Origin: Chloroflexota bacterium
GTDB lineage: Bacteria > Chloroflexota > Limnocylindria > Limnocylindrales > CSP1-4
NCBI GenBank assembly: GCA_021783095.1
Contig: JAJXUG010000010.1
Location: forward strand, 29,593-93,592
Direction: 5' to 3'
Length of the DNA stretch: 64,000 bases
The notes under the pieces were generated by a model. That model had not been told where the DNA came from. It did not search any database and saw only the letters and a program-made list of their open reading frames with translations. Positions 24,764 through 33,034 of the stretch are shown here, one piece after another. The position numbers and the translations under genes are program-made. Numbering within the stretch: position 1 is the stretch's first letter; the number at the start of each line of letters is the position of its first letter.

Positions 24764-26260
24764 ATGCCCGAGCCCGCCGTCCATCAACAGTTCATCGCCG
24801 GCCGCTGGGTCGATTCGGTCTCCGGCGCGACCTTCGAGAGCGTCAACCCCGCCGACACCCGCGACGTGGTGGGACGCTTCCAGGCGGGCACCGCCGCCGA
24901 CGTCGCGATGGCCGTCCGCGCCGCGGACGAGGCGTCGAAGGGCTGGAAGGCGACGCCAGCCCCGAAGCGCGGCGAGATCCTCTACCGCTTCGGCGCGCTG
25001 ATGGCCGAGCACAAGGAGCGCCTCGCCAGAGCGATGACCCGAGAGATGGGCAAGGTGCTGGCGGAGGCGCGCGGCGACGTCCAGGAGGGGATCGACATCG
25101 CGTTCCTCATGGCGGGCGAGGGGCGGCGGCTGTTCGGCGACACCGTCCCGTCCGAGCTCCCCGACAAGTGGGCGATGAGCATCCGCCAGCCGCTGGGGAT
25201 CGCCGGCATCGTCACGCCGTGGAACTTCCCGATGGCGATCCCGTGCTGGAAGATGATGCCCGCGCTCGTGGCCGGCAACACCGTCGTGTTCAAGCCCAGC
25301 TCGGACGCGCCGCACTGCGCCACGCTCCTCGTCGAGCTGCTTGAGCAGGCGGGCTTCCCGGCGGGCGTGGTGAACCTCGTCACCGGTGGCGGGGGCGAGG
25401 TGGGCGATGCGATCGTCGAGAACCCCGACGTCTCGGTGATCTCGTTCACCGGCTCCAGCACCACGGGCCGCACCATCGCGGAGCGGGCCGGCCGCCGCCT
25501 CACGCGCCTCAGCCTCGAGCTCGGCGGCAAGAACGCGGTGGTCGTGCTGCGCGACGCCGACCTCGACCTCGCGGTCGACGGGATCCTGTGGTCCGCGTTC
25601 GGGACCACCGGCCAGCGGTGCACGGCATGCTCCCGGGTCATCGCCGACAAGCCCATCGCCGATGAGCTGGTGCGGCGCCTGGCGGAGCGCACGGAGCGGC
25701 TCCGGCTGGGCTCGGGTCTCGACGAGTCGGTCGAGGTGGGGCCGCTCGTCAACGCGCCGGCGGTGCGCAAGGTGGAGTCGTACGTCGAGATCGGCCGCGG
25801 CGAGGGCGAGCTCGTGTGCGGCGGCGAGCGCGAGACGGCCGGAGACCTCGCCAACGGGCACTTCTACCAGCCCACGATCTTCGCCGGGGTCGGGCCGATG
25901 GCCCGCATCGCGCAGGAGGAGATCTTCGGCCCGGTGCTCTCGGTGATCCCAGTGGACGGCTACGAGGAGGCGCTCACGGCCGCGAACGGCACCCACTACG
26001 GCCTCTCGGCATCGATCTACACCCGCGACGTCAACACGGCGTTCCGCGCGATGCGCGACTTCGAGACCGGCATCGTCTACATCAACGCCGGCACGACCGG
26101 CGCCGAGACGCACCTCCCGTTCGGCGGCTGGAAGGACACCGGCAACGGCCACCGCGAGGCCGGCCACGTCGCGCTCGACACCTTCACCGAGTGGAAGGCG
26201 GTCTACGTGGACTTCAGCGGCAGGCTCCAGCGCGCGCAGATCGACAACCAGCCGGGCTAG
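24764..26260 (+). CDS. NAD(P)-dependent aldehyde dehydrogenase
   Basis: 498 residues, standard for the superfamily. TPWNFPMAIPCWK (cofactor site), FTGSSTTGR, general base in LELGGKN, catalytic Cys286 in GQRCTACS, and EEIFGPVLSV. Oxidises an aldehyde to an acid; similarity in style is to aminoadipate- or 2-oxoglutarate-semialdehyde dehydrogenases, but the substrate cannot be set from sequence alone. Good ribosome site (GGAGG). A fragment of an aminotransferase follows directly, so it may once have been part of an amine-degradation pair. Confidence 0.93.
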   Translation: MPEPAVHQQFIAGRWVDSVSGATFESVNPADTRDVVGRFQAGTAADVAMAVRAADEASKGWKATPAPKRGEILYRFGALMAEHKERLARAMTREMGKVLAEARGDVQEGIDIAFLMAGEGRRLFGDTVPSELPDKWAMSIRQPLGIAGIVTPWNFPMAIPCWKMMPALVAGNTVVFKPSSDAPHCATLLVELLEQAGFPAGVVNLVTGGGGEVGDAIVENPDVSVISFTGSSTTGRTIAERAGRRLTRLSLELGGKNAVVVLRDADLDLAVDGILWSAFGTTGQRCTACSRVIADKPIADELVRRLAERTERLRLGSGLDESVEVGPLVNAPAVRKVESYVEIGRGEGELVCGGERETAGDLANGHFYQPTIFAGVGPMARIAQEEIFGPVLSVIPVDGYEEALTAANGTHYGLSASIYTRDVNTAFRAMRDFETGIVYINAGTTGAETHLPFGGWKDTGNGHREAGHVALDTFTEWKAVYVDFSGRLQRAQIDNQPG

Positions 26261-26307
26261 ACGCCTCGCCGGCCCCTCCGGCCCTTCCGGCACGGGGTCC
26301 GGCGTTC

Positions 26308-26427
26308 ATGGCCGAGGGCATTGTCACGCTCGCCGGCAGCCCGCTGTACACGAGCATGGCCGACACCGACGCCGTGGTCGACGAGGCGCTCGGGGCGTTC
26401 GGGCGGGTGCTGTCGAGCGCGGAGGGG
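26308..26427 (+). pseudogene. C-terminal fragment of a class III aminotransferase
   Basis: About 40 codons, MAEGIVTLAGSPLYTS, ADTDAVVDEALGAFGRVLSS, match the end of glutamate-1-semialdehyde/omega-amino-acid aminotransferases. The catalytic part is absent and the frame then runs into non-coding sequence. Truncated remnant next to the aldehyde dehydrogenase. Confidence 0.55.
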
Positions 26428-26495
26428 GTGGGGCAAGGTCGCGCCGCAGTCGTTCGGCGCCGTCGGCTCGCGCGGCGCGTTTCGTGGTCGCCCAC

Positions 26496-26657
26496 TGGCA
26501 TCCCATGCCATGGATCTGGCCCACTGGTGTCGGTTCGTGGCCCCCGATGCCACGACCCGACCCATCCGGCGACCTCGACGGCCAGGATCACGTCACCTCT
26601 TGGCACCGCATGCCACGAGGTGACGGGCGACTCGCGGATCCATGGCACGGGATGCCA
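26496..26657. repeat. Nested inverted-repeat element next to tRNA-Lys
   Basis: Outer arms of 21 bases at 26496-26516 and 26637-26657 are reverse complements with one mismatch. Inside, 26591-26625 forms its own hairpin: CGTCACCTC/GAGGTGACG and TGGCA/TGCCA around CCGCA, with one mismatch. Variants of TGGCA-TGCCA occur between as well. No ORF. Could be a small mobile (MITE-like) element, a structured RNA or a recombination site. Confidence 0.6.
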
Positions 26658-26746
26658 CGCCCGACCAGTCGGCCCGGTTCCCTTCGCTGATCGGGGACCG
26701 CCGGCCGCGCGCGGCGTGCGACATGCGCTACCATTCCGGCGGTTCC

Positions 26747-26821
26747 GGGCCCGTAGCTCAACGGTAGAGCGGGGGACTCTTAATCCCTAGGTTCAGGGTT
26801 CGAATCCCTGCGGGCTCACCA
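26747..26821 (+). tRNA. tRNA-Lys (anticodon CTT)
   Basis: Complete cloverleaf: 7-bp acceptor stem (one G-T pair), D arm GCTC/GAGC, anticodon loop CTCTTAA with anticodon CTT, variable AGGTT, T arm CAGGG-TTCGAAT-CCCTG, A73 and an encoded CCA. Reads AAG codons. Confidence 0.97.
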
Positions 26822-26838
26822 ACCTCTGCTCGAGCCAG

Positions 26839-26862
26839 CCCTCTTCCGGTAGCGGAAGGGGG
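26839..26862 (+). terminator. Terminator of tRNA-Lys
   Basis: CCCTCTTCCG-GTAG-CGGAAGGGGG, ten-bp stem with one G-T pair, followed by CTTCTCT, 17 bases after the tRNA. Confidence 0.75.
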
Positions 26863-27186
26863 CTTCTCTGTGAGCCGGAGCGGCTCCTCCATCTGGACGA
26901 CGAGGTTCCTCGCGCCGGGCAGCGACATGACCACGGCGTGTGGATCAGGCACCCGGGTGCGGTGGGGCGCGTCTACCCGACGGCAGGTCAACTCGCCGCA
27001 ACCGGCCCGTCGCGCGGTGCCCTTGGCACCCATGCGGCGTGCCCTTGGCACCCCGGCGCGGGGACGATCGGGTCTGAGCCACGGCACCCACGTCACCCAT
27101 GATGGACATCGGCGTCCCCATGCCGCGCCGTTCGCCGCTGCGGGACCACCCGCGGCCGAAGGCGCTGGCTCGTGCGAGGAAGCCGG
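26863..27186. other. Hydrogenase upstream region with palindromes
   Basis: About 320 bases without a gene. Contains the perfect palindrome GCACCCGGGTGC (26949-26960) and the tandem GTGCC-CTT-GGCAC sites described separately. A minus-strand reading frame through here is only tRNA antisense. Confidence 0.4.
27017..27052. promoter_or_regulatory. Two tandem palindromes, candidate hydrogenase operator
   Basis: GTGCCCTTGGCACC at 27017-27030 and again at 27039-27052, each an inverted repeat GTGCC-CTT-GGCAC, with 22 bases from one to the next (about two helical turns). They lie about 135 bases before the hydrogenase start, suitable for cooperative binding of a dimeric regulator. Confidence 0.5.
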
Positions 27187-28473
27187 ATGCAGGACGACGG
27201 GCTGTACGCCGCGCTGCTGCGGCGGGGAATGACGCGCCGTTCGTTCCTCGGCTTCTCAGCCGCGATGGCCGCCGCCCTCGCCCTCCCCGCCAGCTTCGCC
27301 CCGCAGATCGCCACGGCCGTCGAGGGCGCGAAGCGCCTGCCGGTCATCTGGGTCCGCGGCCAGTCCTGCGGCGGCGACACGGAGGCGCTCCTGCGCTCCG
27401 GCGACCCGACGGCCGTCTCGCTGTTCCTGGACGTGCTCGCGGTCGAGTACCACGATTCGCTGCTCGCGGTCGCCGGGGCCGATGCGGAGCTGGCGCGGAC
27501 GAGCGCGATGCAGCTCTACCCCAACGGCTACCTCGCCGTCGTGGAGGGCTCGATCCCCGACGGCGCGTCGGGCGCCTACTGCCTCATCGGCGGGCGGCCC
27601 GCGGCAGACGTCGTCCGTGAGGTCAGCGCCGGCGCGCTCGCGACCATCGCGGTGGGCTCCTGCGCCTGCGACGGCGGCGTCGCGGCTGCCGGCTGGAACA
27701 CCACGCACGCGGGCGGGGTGAAGGGCCTGGTGGGCGGCGGCAAGTACATGGCCCTGCCGGGCTGCCCGGTCAACCCGGTCAACCTGGCATCGGTGATCGT
27801 CCACTGGATCACGTTCAGTGCCCTGCCTGCGGCCGACCTGGCCGGGCGTCCGCTGTCGGCGTACGGGAACCTGATCCACAACCAGTGCGAGCGTCGGCCC
27901 CACTTCGAGTTCGGCGAGTTCGCCACCGAGTGGGGCGACCAGGGTGCGCAAGAGGGCTGGTGCCTGTACAAGCTCGGCTGCAAGGGCCCCGAGACGATGG
28001 GCAACTGCCCGACCGTCAAGTACGGCGAGAAGATCAGCTGGAACGTCCGCGCGGGTCACGGCTGCATCGGCTGCATGACGCCGAGCTTCTGGAACGAGAT
28101 GGGCTCCGCGCACAAGCGCCTGCCGGCACCTGTGTTCTTCCTTCCCAACCTCACGGCCGACATGATCGGCGGGGGGCTGCTGGCCGGGATCGGCGGGGTC
28201 GCCGGCCTGCACGCGGTGGGCATGGGGATGCGGTTCAAGCGACGCCGGGTCATCGCCGCCCGCGACAAGGCCATGGCGGCGGTGGGGTCGGCGGTCGCCT
28301 CGCCCGCTGCCCTCGAGACCGAGGGGCCCCAAGCGGAAGCCGGTCCCGATGGCGGGCGGGCGCCCGAGGCGGGAGGAGCGAGCCCGGCCGGCACCCTCGA
28401 CGCCGCCGAGCGCGGGGCCGCCGCCGAGGCGGCTCTCGACTCCGGGGCCCCCGCTGGTCCGGAGGAGCGCTGA
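27187..28473 (+). CDS. [NiFe] hydrogenase small subunit, Tat-exported
   Basis: 428 residues. Tat signal MTRRSFLGFSAAMAAALALP near the N-terminus. Iron-sulfur ligands: proximal site C61 (SCGGDTEAL), C in GSCACDGG and PGCPVNP; distal site IHNQC and CLYKLGC; medial site NCPTVKYG and HGCIGC. At the position of the second proximal cysteine (CxxC in most group 1 enzymes) stands Asp64, as in group 1h enzymes, whose proximal cluster has three Cys and one Asp. A C-terminal hydrophobic anchor (about 325-345) precedes a disordered tail. ATG at 27187 has GAGGA upstream. Confidence 0.93.
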   Translation: MQDDGLYAALLRRGMTRRSFLGFSAAMAAALALPASFAPQIATAVEGAKRLPVIWVRGQSCGGDTEALLRSGDPTAVSLFLDVLAVEYHDSLLAVAGADAELARTSAMQLYPNGYLAVVEGSIPDGASGAYCLIGGRPAADVVREVSAGALATIAVGSCACDGGVAAAGWNTTHAGGVKGLVGGGKYMALPGCPVNPVNLASVIVHWITFSALPAADLAGRPLSAYGNLIHNQCERRPHFEFGEFATEWGDQGAQEGWCLYKLGCKGPETMGNCPTVKYGEKISWNVRAGHGCIGCMTPSFWNEMGSAHKRLPAPVFFLPNLTADMIGGGLLAGIGGVAGLHAVGMGMRFKRRRVIAARDKAMAAVGSAVASPAALETEGPQAEAGPDGGRAPEAGGASPAGTLDAAERGAAAEAALDSGAPAGPEER

Positions 28474-28474
28474 C

Positions 28475-30247
28475 GTGGCCAGGATCGTCATCGACCCCGT
28501 CACTCGCGCCGGCGGCAACCTGCGCGTCGAGTTCACCCGGGCCGGCTCTGTGATCGACGACGCCTGGGTCTCGGGCATGAGCTTCCGGGGCATCGAGCTC
28601 GCGCTCGCCGGCCGCGACCCGCGCGACGCCTGGACGCTCGCGGAGCGCATCTGCGGCACCTGTTCGGGCGTCCACGCGCTCGCCTCGGTCCGGGCCGTGG
28701 AGAACGCGCTCGGGATCCGGATCCCGGTCAACGCCCGGATCATCCGCAACCTGCTGGCGGGGACGCTGCTCGTCCGCGACCACGTCATGAGCCTCTACCT
28801 GGGTCAACTGGCCGACTTCGTCGACCTGAAGTCGGCCACCGCGGCGGACCCCGCCGCCGCGGCCGCCCTCGCCGCCAAGCAGGCCGACCGCCCGAACGCG
28901 ACCGCCGCCGACTTCGCGACGGTGCGCGACCGCATCGCGGCCGAGATCGGCAGCAGCCACCCGAGCGTGATCGGCAACGGCTGGTGGGGCCATCCCGCCT
29001 ACCGCCTCGCGCCGGAGCAGAACCTGCTGCTCGCGGCCCACATGCTCGAGGCGCTCGACTGGCAGCACGAGTTCATGCGGCTCCATGCGCTCCTCGGCGG
29101 CAAGGATCCGCATCCCCAGACGTACCTCGTGGGCGGCATGGCGGTGACCCCGCCGTGGGGCGGCCCAACCGGCACGGCAGGTCGGGACCACCCCCAGGTC
29201 CCGGATCGCAACGCGCCCGAGCCGCTGAGCTCGGAGGGCTTCGCGTTCATGGAGGGCCTGGTCAAGACCGGGCGCGACTTCGTGACGCAGGTCTTCGCGC
29301 CGGACGTCGCGCTCCTCGCCGGCGCCTATTCGGACTGGGTGGAGCTGGGTGTCGGCCCCGGCGGCTACCTCTCCGCGGGCGAGTACCCGGCCAACGACGC
29401 CTCGCCGCCCGAGCTGCTCTTCCCGACCGGGCGCCTGGACGACGGCAACCTCGAGGCGTCGCAGCCGGTCGCCGACGGCGAGTTCACCGAGGCCGTGGGC
29501 AGCAGCTGGTACCGCTACCAGGCCGGGGCCGACACGCTCCTCGGCGGCGGGAGCGGCGAGACCGCGCCGGCGTGGCCGGGCCTGCCCCTGCCGCTCACGA
29601 CCCTTGACGGGGCCGCCGCCTACTCGTGGGTCAAGTCGGCCCGTTACCGCGGCGTGCCGATGGAGGTCGGGCCCCTGGCCCGCGTGCTCGTGGGCGTCGC
29701 GAACGGCCGGGAGGATATCGTCCAGACGCTCGCCACGGCGCTGGATCCGCTCAACCTCCAGGTCGACAAGCTGCCGGGCGTGATCGGCCGGCTGGTGGCC
29801 CGCTCGGTCGAGGCCGACGTGGTGATCGGACACGCCGCGATCTGGCTCTCGGACCTCAAGGCGAACCTCGCCACGGGCGACCTCGCGGTGGCCGACGTCA
29901 CGTCCTGGGACCCGGAGTCGTGGCCCGCTGAGGCGCACGGCTTCTCGCTCGGCGAGGGACCGCGCGGCGCCGTCGGCCACTGGGTGACGATCCGCGACAA
30001 GGTGGTCGCCGACTATCAGGTGATCGACGCCTCCACTTGGAACCTCGCCCCGCGCGACGTCACCGGCAGCCGCGGCCCGCTCGAGGCGGCGCTCCGCAAT
30101 ACCCCCGTGGCGGATGCCAAGCGGCCGCTCGAGGCCCTGCGGGTCGTCCACTCCTTCGCTCCCTGCGCGGGCTGCGCCGCGCACACCTTCGGCCCCCGCC
30201 GGGACACCCCCGCGGAGCGCACCGCACGCCCGGAGGCCACCCGATGA
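28475..30247 (+). CDS. [NiFe] hydrogenase large subunit
   Basis: 590 residues. N-terminal nickel motif RICGTCSGVH (C60, C63) and C-terminal motif PCAGCAAH (C564, C567, H570). After His570 a tail of 20 residues remains, the peptide expected to be removed by the maturation protease encoded two genes downstream. Oxidises H2 with the small subunit outside the membrane after Tat export in complex. GTG start with GGAGGA upstream, one base after the small-subunit stop. Confidence 0.95.
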   Translation: MARIVIDPVTRAGGNLRVEFTRAGSVIDDAWVSGMSFRGIELALAGRDPRDAWTLAERICGTCSGVHALASVRAVENALGIRIPVNARIIRNLLAGTLLVRDHVMSLYLGQLADFVDLKSATAADPAAAAALAAKQADRPNATAADFATVRDRIAAEIGSSHPSVIGNGWWGHPAYRLAPEQNLLLAAHMLEALDWQHEFMRLHALLGGKDPHPQTYLVGGMAVTPPWGGPTGTAGRDHPQVPDRNAPEPLSSEGFAFMEGLVKTGRDFVTQVFAPDVALLAGAYSDWVELGVGPGGYLSAGEYPANDASPPELLFPTGRLDDGNLEASQPVADGEFTEAVGSSWYRYQAGADTLLGGGSGETAPAWPGLPLPLTTLDGAAAYSWVKSARYRGVPMEVGPLARVLVGVANGREDIVQTLATALDPLNLQVDKLPGVIGRLVARSVEADVVIGHAAIWLSDLKANLATGDLAVADVTSWDPESWPAEAHGFSLGEGPRGAVGHWVTIRDKVVADYQVIDASTWNLAPRDVTGSRGPLEAALRNTPVADAKRPLEALRVVHSFAPCAGCAAHTFGPRRDTPAERTARPEATR

Positions 30248-31056
30248 CCGCGCTCGACGACGTCCGGATCACCCCCGCGGCAGCGCCCGCCCCGCCCACG
30301 GCCTCCACGGAGGCGACGGCCGCGCACGGGCACCCGGTCATCGACCGGCCGCACGACCGGGTTGGCGTCTACATCTGGCAGGTGCCGGTCCGCATCACGC
30401 ACTGGGTCACCGCATTCTGCATCGTGACCCTCAGCCTGACCGGCGGGTACATCGCGGACCCGTTCCTCATCCCGCCCGGCGGCCACGTGATGACCACGAT
30501 CCGGATGATCCACATCATCGCGGCGCTCACGTTCCTGGTGTCGGGCGCCATCCGGACGGTGTACCTGCTGTTCGGCAACCGGTTCGCGCGCTGGACCGCG
30601 TTCATCCCCACCAACCGCAAGCAGTTCACCGAGCTGTTCCGCCAGGCTGGCTTCTACGGCTTCGTCAAGAGCGAGATCCCCAAGGTGCTGGGGCACAACC
30701 AGCTGGCGGCCGCCGCGTACCTCGCGCTGTTCGCGCTGCTGCTGGTCGAGACCGTCACGGGCTTCGCGCTCGACGGCCTGATGGGCGCCGAGCCCGGCGC
30801 GACGGGGTTCGCCTGGCTGCGCGAGCTCTTCGGCCCGCAGATGCTCCGGCTGGTCCACCACCTCTCGATGTGGCTGATCCTCGCCATCGCCCTGTTCCAC
30901 GTCTACAGCTGCGTGCTCGTCGACCACATCGAGAACGTGGGCGTCGTGACCAGCATGTTCACCGGCTTCAAGTTCCCGACCCGTGAAGAGGTCGTCGAAT
31001 CCCGCGACGGCGGGGTCGAGGTCCTGGAGCAGGCCGTCAAGAGGGCCGAGGGATGA
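30244..31056 (+). CDS. Hydrogenase cytochrome b subunit (HyaC-like)
   Basis: 270 residues with four membrane helices (about 52-72, 88-110, 154-176, 203-225) and candidate haem-ligand histidines H53, H90, H205/206 and H219. Passes electrons from the hydrogenase small subunit to menaquinone or ubiquinone. The 50-residue N-terminal extension is Ala/Pro/Thr-rich and His-containing. ATGA overlaps on both sides tie it tightly to the large-subunit and protease genes. Confidence 0.92.
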   Translation: MTALDDVRITPAAAPAPPTASTEATAAHGHPVIDRPHDRVGVYIWQVPVRITHWVTAFCIVTLSLTGGYIADPFLIPPGGHVMTTIRMIHIIAALTFLVSGAIRTVYLLFGNRFARWTAFIPTNRKQFTELFRQAGFYGFVKSEIPKVLGHNQLAAAAYLALFALLLVETVTGFALDGLMGAEPGATGFAWLRELFGPQMLRLVHHLSMWLILAIALFHVYSCVLVDHIENVGVVTSMFTGFKFPTREEVVESRDGGVEVLEQAVKRAEG

Positions 31057-31607
31057 TGGCCCCGCTCGACGGCCCGGCGGTCGTTCTCGGCGTGGGCAAC
31101 ATCCTGCTTCGCGACGACGGCGTCGGCGTGCGCGTCGTGCGCGGGCTCCGGTCACTTGTGGAGCACGACCCGTCCGCGCTCCCGGAGGGGACCCGGCTGG
31201 TGGACGGCGGGACGCTCGGGCTGGACCTCCTGCGGACCGTCGACGGCGCGCGCTGCCTGCTGCTGCTCGACGCGGTCGACCTCGGCCAGCCGGCCGGCAC
31301 CGTGAGCGTGCTGCGCGGCGACGCGGTCCTCGCCGCCGGCGGCGCCTGGGGCCGGAGCGTCCCCGGCGGGGTGGGCGAGCTCCTCGCGGCGGCGCGGCTG
31401 ATGGGCTGGCTGCCCGACCCAGTCGCCATGGTCGGCATCCAGGTCCACGACACCAGCTTCGGCGTCGGGCTGTCCGAGCACGTGGCCGCAGCCCTGCCGC
31501 CCGCGATCGCCACCGCCCGCCACGAGCTGCACGAACTCCACAGGCTGGCGCACGCAGCCACGTCCCGGACTGCCGGGGCGGGCGAGGCGGAAGGGGCGAT
31601 GGCATGA
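31053..31607 (+). CDS. Hydrogenase maturation endopeptidase (HyaD/HybD family)
   Basis: 184 residues. GVGNILLRDDGVGVRV carries the nickel-sensing Asp of the family, DGGTLGLDLL the second, and the His in VHDTSFGVGLSEH the third ligand region. It clips the C-terminal tail of the large subunit after nickel insertion. Overlaps neighbours by ATGA. No hypABCDEF genes lie in the window, so metal-centre assembly must be encoded elsewhere. Confidence 0.93.
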   Translation: MMAPLDGPAVVLGVGNILLRDDGVGVRVVRGLRSLVEHDPSALPEGTRLVDGGTLGLDLLRTVDGARCLLLLDAVDLGQPAGTVSVLRGDAVLAAGGAWGRSVPGGVGELLAAARLMGWLPDPVAMVGIQVHDTSFGVGLSEHVAAALPPAIATARHELHELHRLAHAATSRTAGAGEAEGAMA

Positions 31608-32449
31608 AGCGACGCATGGACAGGACGCTGCGCCTGCTGATCCTGCTCAACCTGGCCGTCATCGCGATGCTCGCCGCGATCATGATCGCGAACTGGCTCG
31701 AGCTGATCCCTGCCCGCGGCACCTTCCCGGCCAGCACCTCCGGCACGGCCGGGTCCCCACTCGCCCCCGGCGCCTCCGCGTCGCAGCAGGTGTTCCAGAT
31801 GGGCCTCGCCCACATCCCCACCTCCAACGACTGCCTGCTGTGCCACACCTCGGGCGGGTCCGCGGGCATCAAGCCCATCCCGGCGATGGGCCATCCGCTG
31901 GCGGGCTGGACGGCCTGCCTGACCTGCCACACCAACGAGAAGCTGGGGCGCGAGGCGCCGGGCCACGAGGGCATCGCCGAGAGCGAGTGCACCAACTGCC
32001 ACAAGGAGCCCACTCAGGGCCCGGCCATCACGCAGGCCCACGCCAACCTCAACAAGCCCTGCCTGAGCTGCCACGGCTCGGTGGCCCACCTGCCGACATC
32101 GATGGTTGGCCGCAGCCAGGACGAATGCTGGCTGTGCCACAAGCCGAACCCGTCGCCGCCGCCCATCAAGCCGCACCCGGATCCGCAGAACCTCGCGTGT
32201 CGCGACTGCCACAAGTCGTCGTCCGTGGGCAGCCTGCCGATCGACCACGCGCTCCGCGGCGATGACACGTGCGTGCTGTGCCACGACATCGGCACCGGCT
32301 CGAAGGCGTCTCCGGGGGCGAGCCCGTCGTCGGGCGCGAGTGCCTCGGCGTCGCCGGTCACCTCGCCGCTCGCGCCGACCCTCGCGCCGCCGTCCGCGCG
32401 GCCAGCCCTGTCGCCGATCGCGAGCCCGCTCGCCTCGACCTCGCCCTGA
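31604..32449 (+). CDS. Membrane-anchored seven-haem cytochrome c
   Basis: 281 residues. One N-terminal membrane helix (about 10-30), then seven CxxCH haem sites at residues 77, 105, 129, 153, 175, 199 and 223, regularly 22-28 apart, and a Ser/Ala/Pro-rich tail. NapC/NrfH-like or MHC electron-transfer proteins share this build, but there is no clear quinol-oxidase domain. Last gene of the hydrogenase operon (ATGA overlap), so it probably takes electrons from the cytochrome b or links the hydrogenase to another extracytoplasmic acceptor. Confidence 0.88.
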   Translation: MKRRMDRTLRLLILLNLAVIAMLAAIMIANWLELIPARGTFPASTSGTAGSPLAPGASASQQVFQMGLAHIPTSNDCLLCHTSGGSAGIKPIPAMGHPLAGWTACLTCHTNEKLGREAPGHEGIAESECTNCHKEPTQGPAITQAHANLNKPCLSCHGSVAHLPTSMVGRSQDECWLCHKPNPSPPPIKPHPDPQNLACRDCHKSSSVGSLPIDHALRGDDTCVLCHDIGTGSKASPGASPSSGASASASPVTSPLAPTLAPPSARPALSPIASPLASTSP

Positions 32450-32485
32450 CGTCCGGGCGGGTCGCGCGGGGACCGCGACCTGTCC

Positions 32486-32491
32486 GATGAT
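32486..32491 (+). promoter_or_regulatory. -10-like GATGAT, leaderless
   Basis: Ends six bases before the phosphoribosyltransferase ATG. Confidence 0.35.
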
Positions 32492-32497
32492 TGGGCC

Positions 32498-32953
32498 ATG
32501 CCGGAACCGCTGCTGCTGTCCTGGGACGACCTCGACCACCTCGTGGCCAAGCTGGCCGACGAGGTGGGGCGTGATCACGATCTCGTGCTCGCGATCACCC
32601 GCGGCGGGCTCGTGCCGGCCGGGATGCTCGCGTACCGCCTCGACCTGCGCGAGATCCTCGTCGCGGGCGTGGAGTTCTACCGGGCGGAGGGCGGTACCCA
32701 CCCCGAGCCGCTGGTGCTGCACTTCCCCGACGCCACGCTGCTCGCGGGCAAGCGGATCCTGGTGGTCGACGAGGTCTGGGAGACCGGCGAGACGATGACG
32801 GAGGTCGTTGCGCGCGTTTGCGCAGCCGGCGGGACGCCGGTGTCGGCCGTGCTGCACTTCAAGCCCGGCCGGTCGCGCGTCTCGGGGCGGCCCGACCACC
32901 ACGCGGCCACGATCGAGGGCTGGGTGACCTACCCCTACAAGGCCGGCGGCTGA
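32498..32953 (+). CDS. Purine phosphoribosyltransferase-like protein
   Basis: 151 residues of the type I phosphoribosyltransferase fold: ITRGGLVPAGMLAYRL near residue 30 and the PRPP-binding motif ILVVDEVWETGETM. Resembles xanthine/guanine (Gpt-like) enzymes that salvage bases with PRPP; the hood region is too short to set base specificity. Single gene between the hydrogenase operon and the envelope cluster. Confidence 0.85.
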   Translation: MPEPLLLSWDDLDHLVAKLADEVGRDHDLVLAITRGGLVPAGMLAYRLDLREILVAGVEFYRAEGGTHPEPLVLHFPDATLLAGKRILVVDEVWETGETMTEVVARVCAAGGTPVSAVLHFKPGRSRVSGRPDHHAATIEGWVTYPYKAGG

Positions 32954-32992
32954 ACTGCAACGCTGCAGGAAGTGTCTCGCGGCTCCGCCGGT

Positions 32993-33020
32993 TCTCATGC
33001 GCCTCTCAGGCCGATCTGCT
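32993..33020 (+). promoter_or_regulatory. Direct repeats, 11-bp period, before the glycosyltransferase
   Basis: TCTCAT (32993), TCTCAG (33004) and TCTGCT (33015), each 11 bases apart. Same hexamer and period as at 35157 and 36355. Fits an OmpR-type regulator binding one face of the helix; the regulator encoded at 41067-41774 is the candidate. Confidence 0.6.
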
Positions 33021-33034
33021 GAAGTACGTGTCAA

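Noticed and set aside
27023..27057. Sigma-54 promoter (TTGGCAC) before the hydrogenase operon
   Set aside because: TGGCAC is present but no TTGC lies at the required distance; the bases fit a palindromic operator better.
26758..27096. Minus-strand ORF across the tRNA containing GIRTLNLGIKSPPLYR
   Set aside because: It is the antisense of tRNA-Lys, a well-known false protein call.
32819..32835. Fourth copy of the TTGCG operator (TTGCGCGCGTTTGCGCAG)
   Set aside because: Imperfect, inside the phosphoribosyltransferase gene and not near a promoter.
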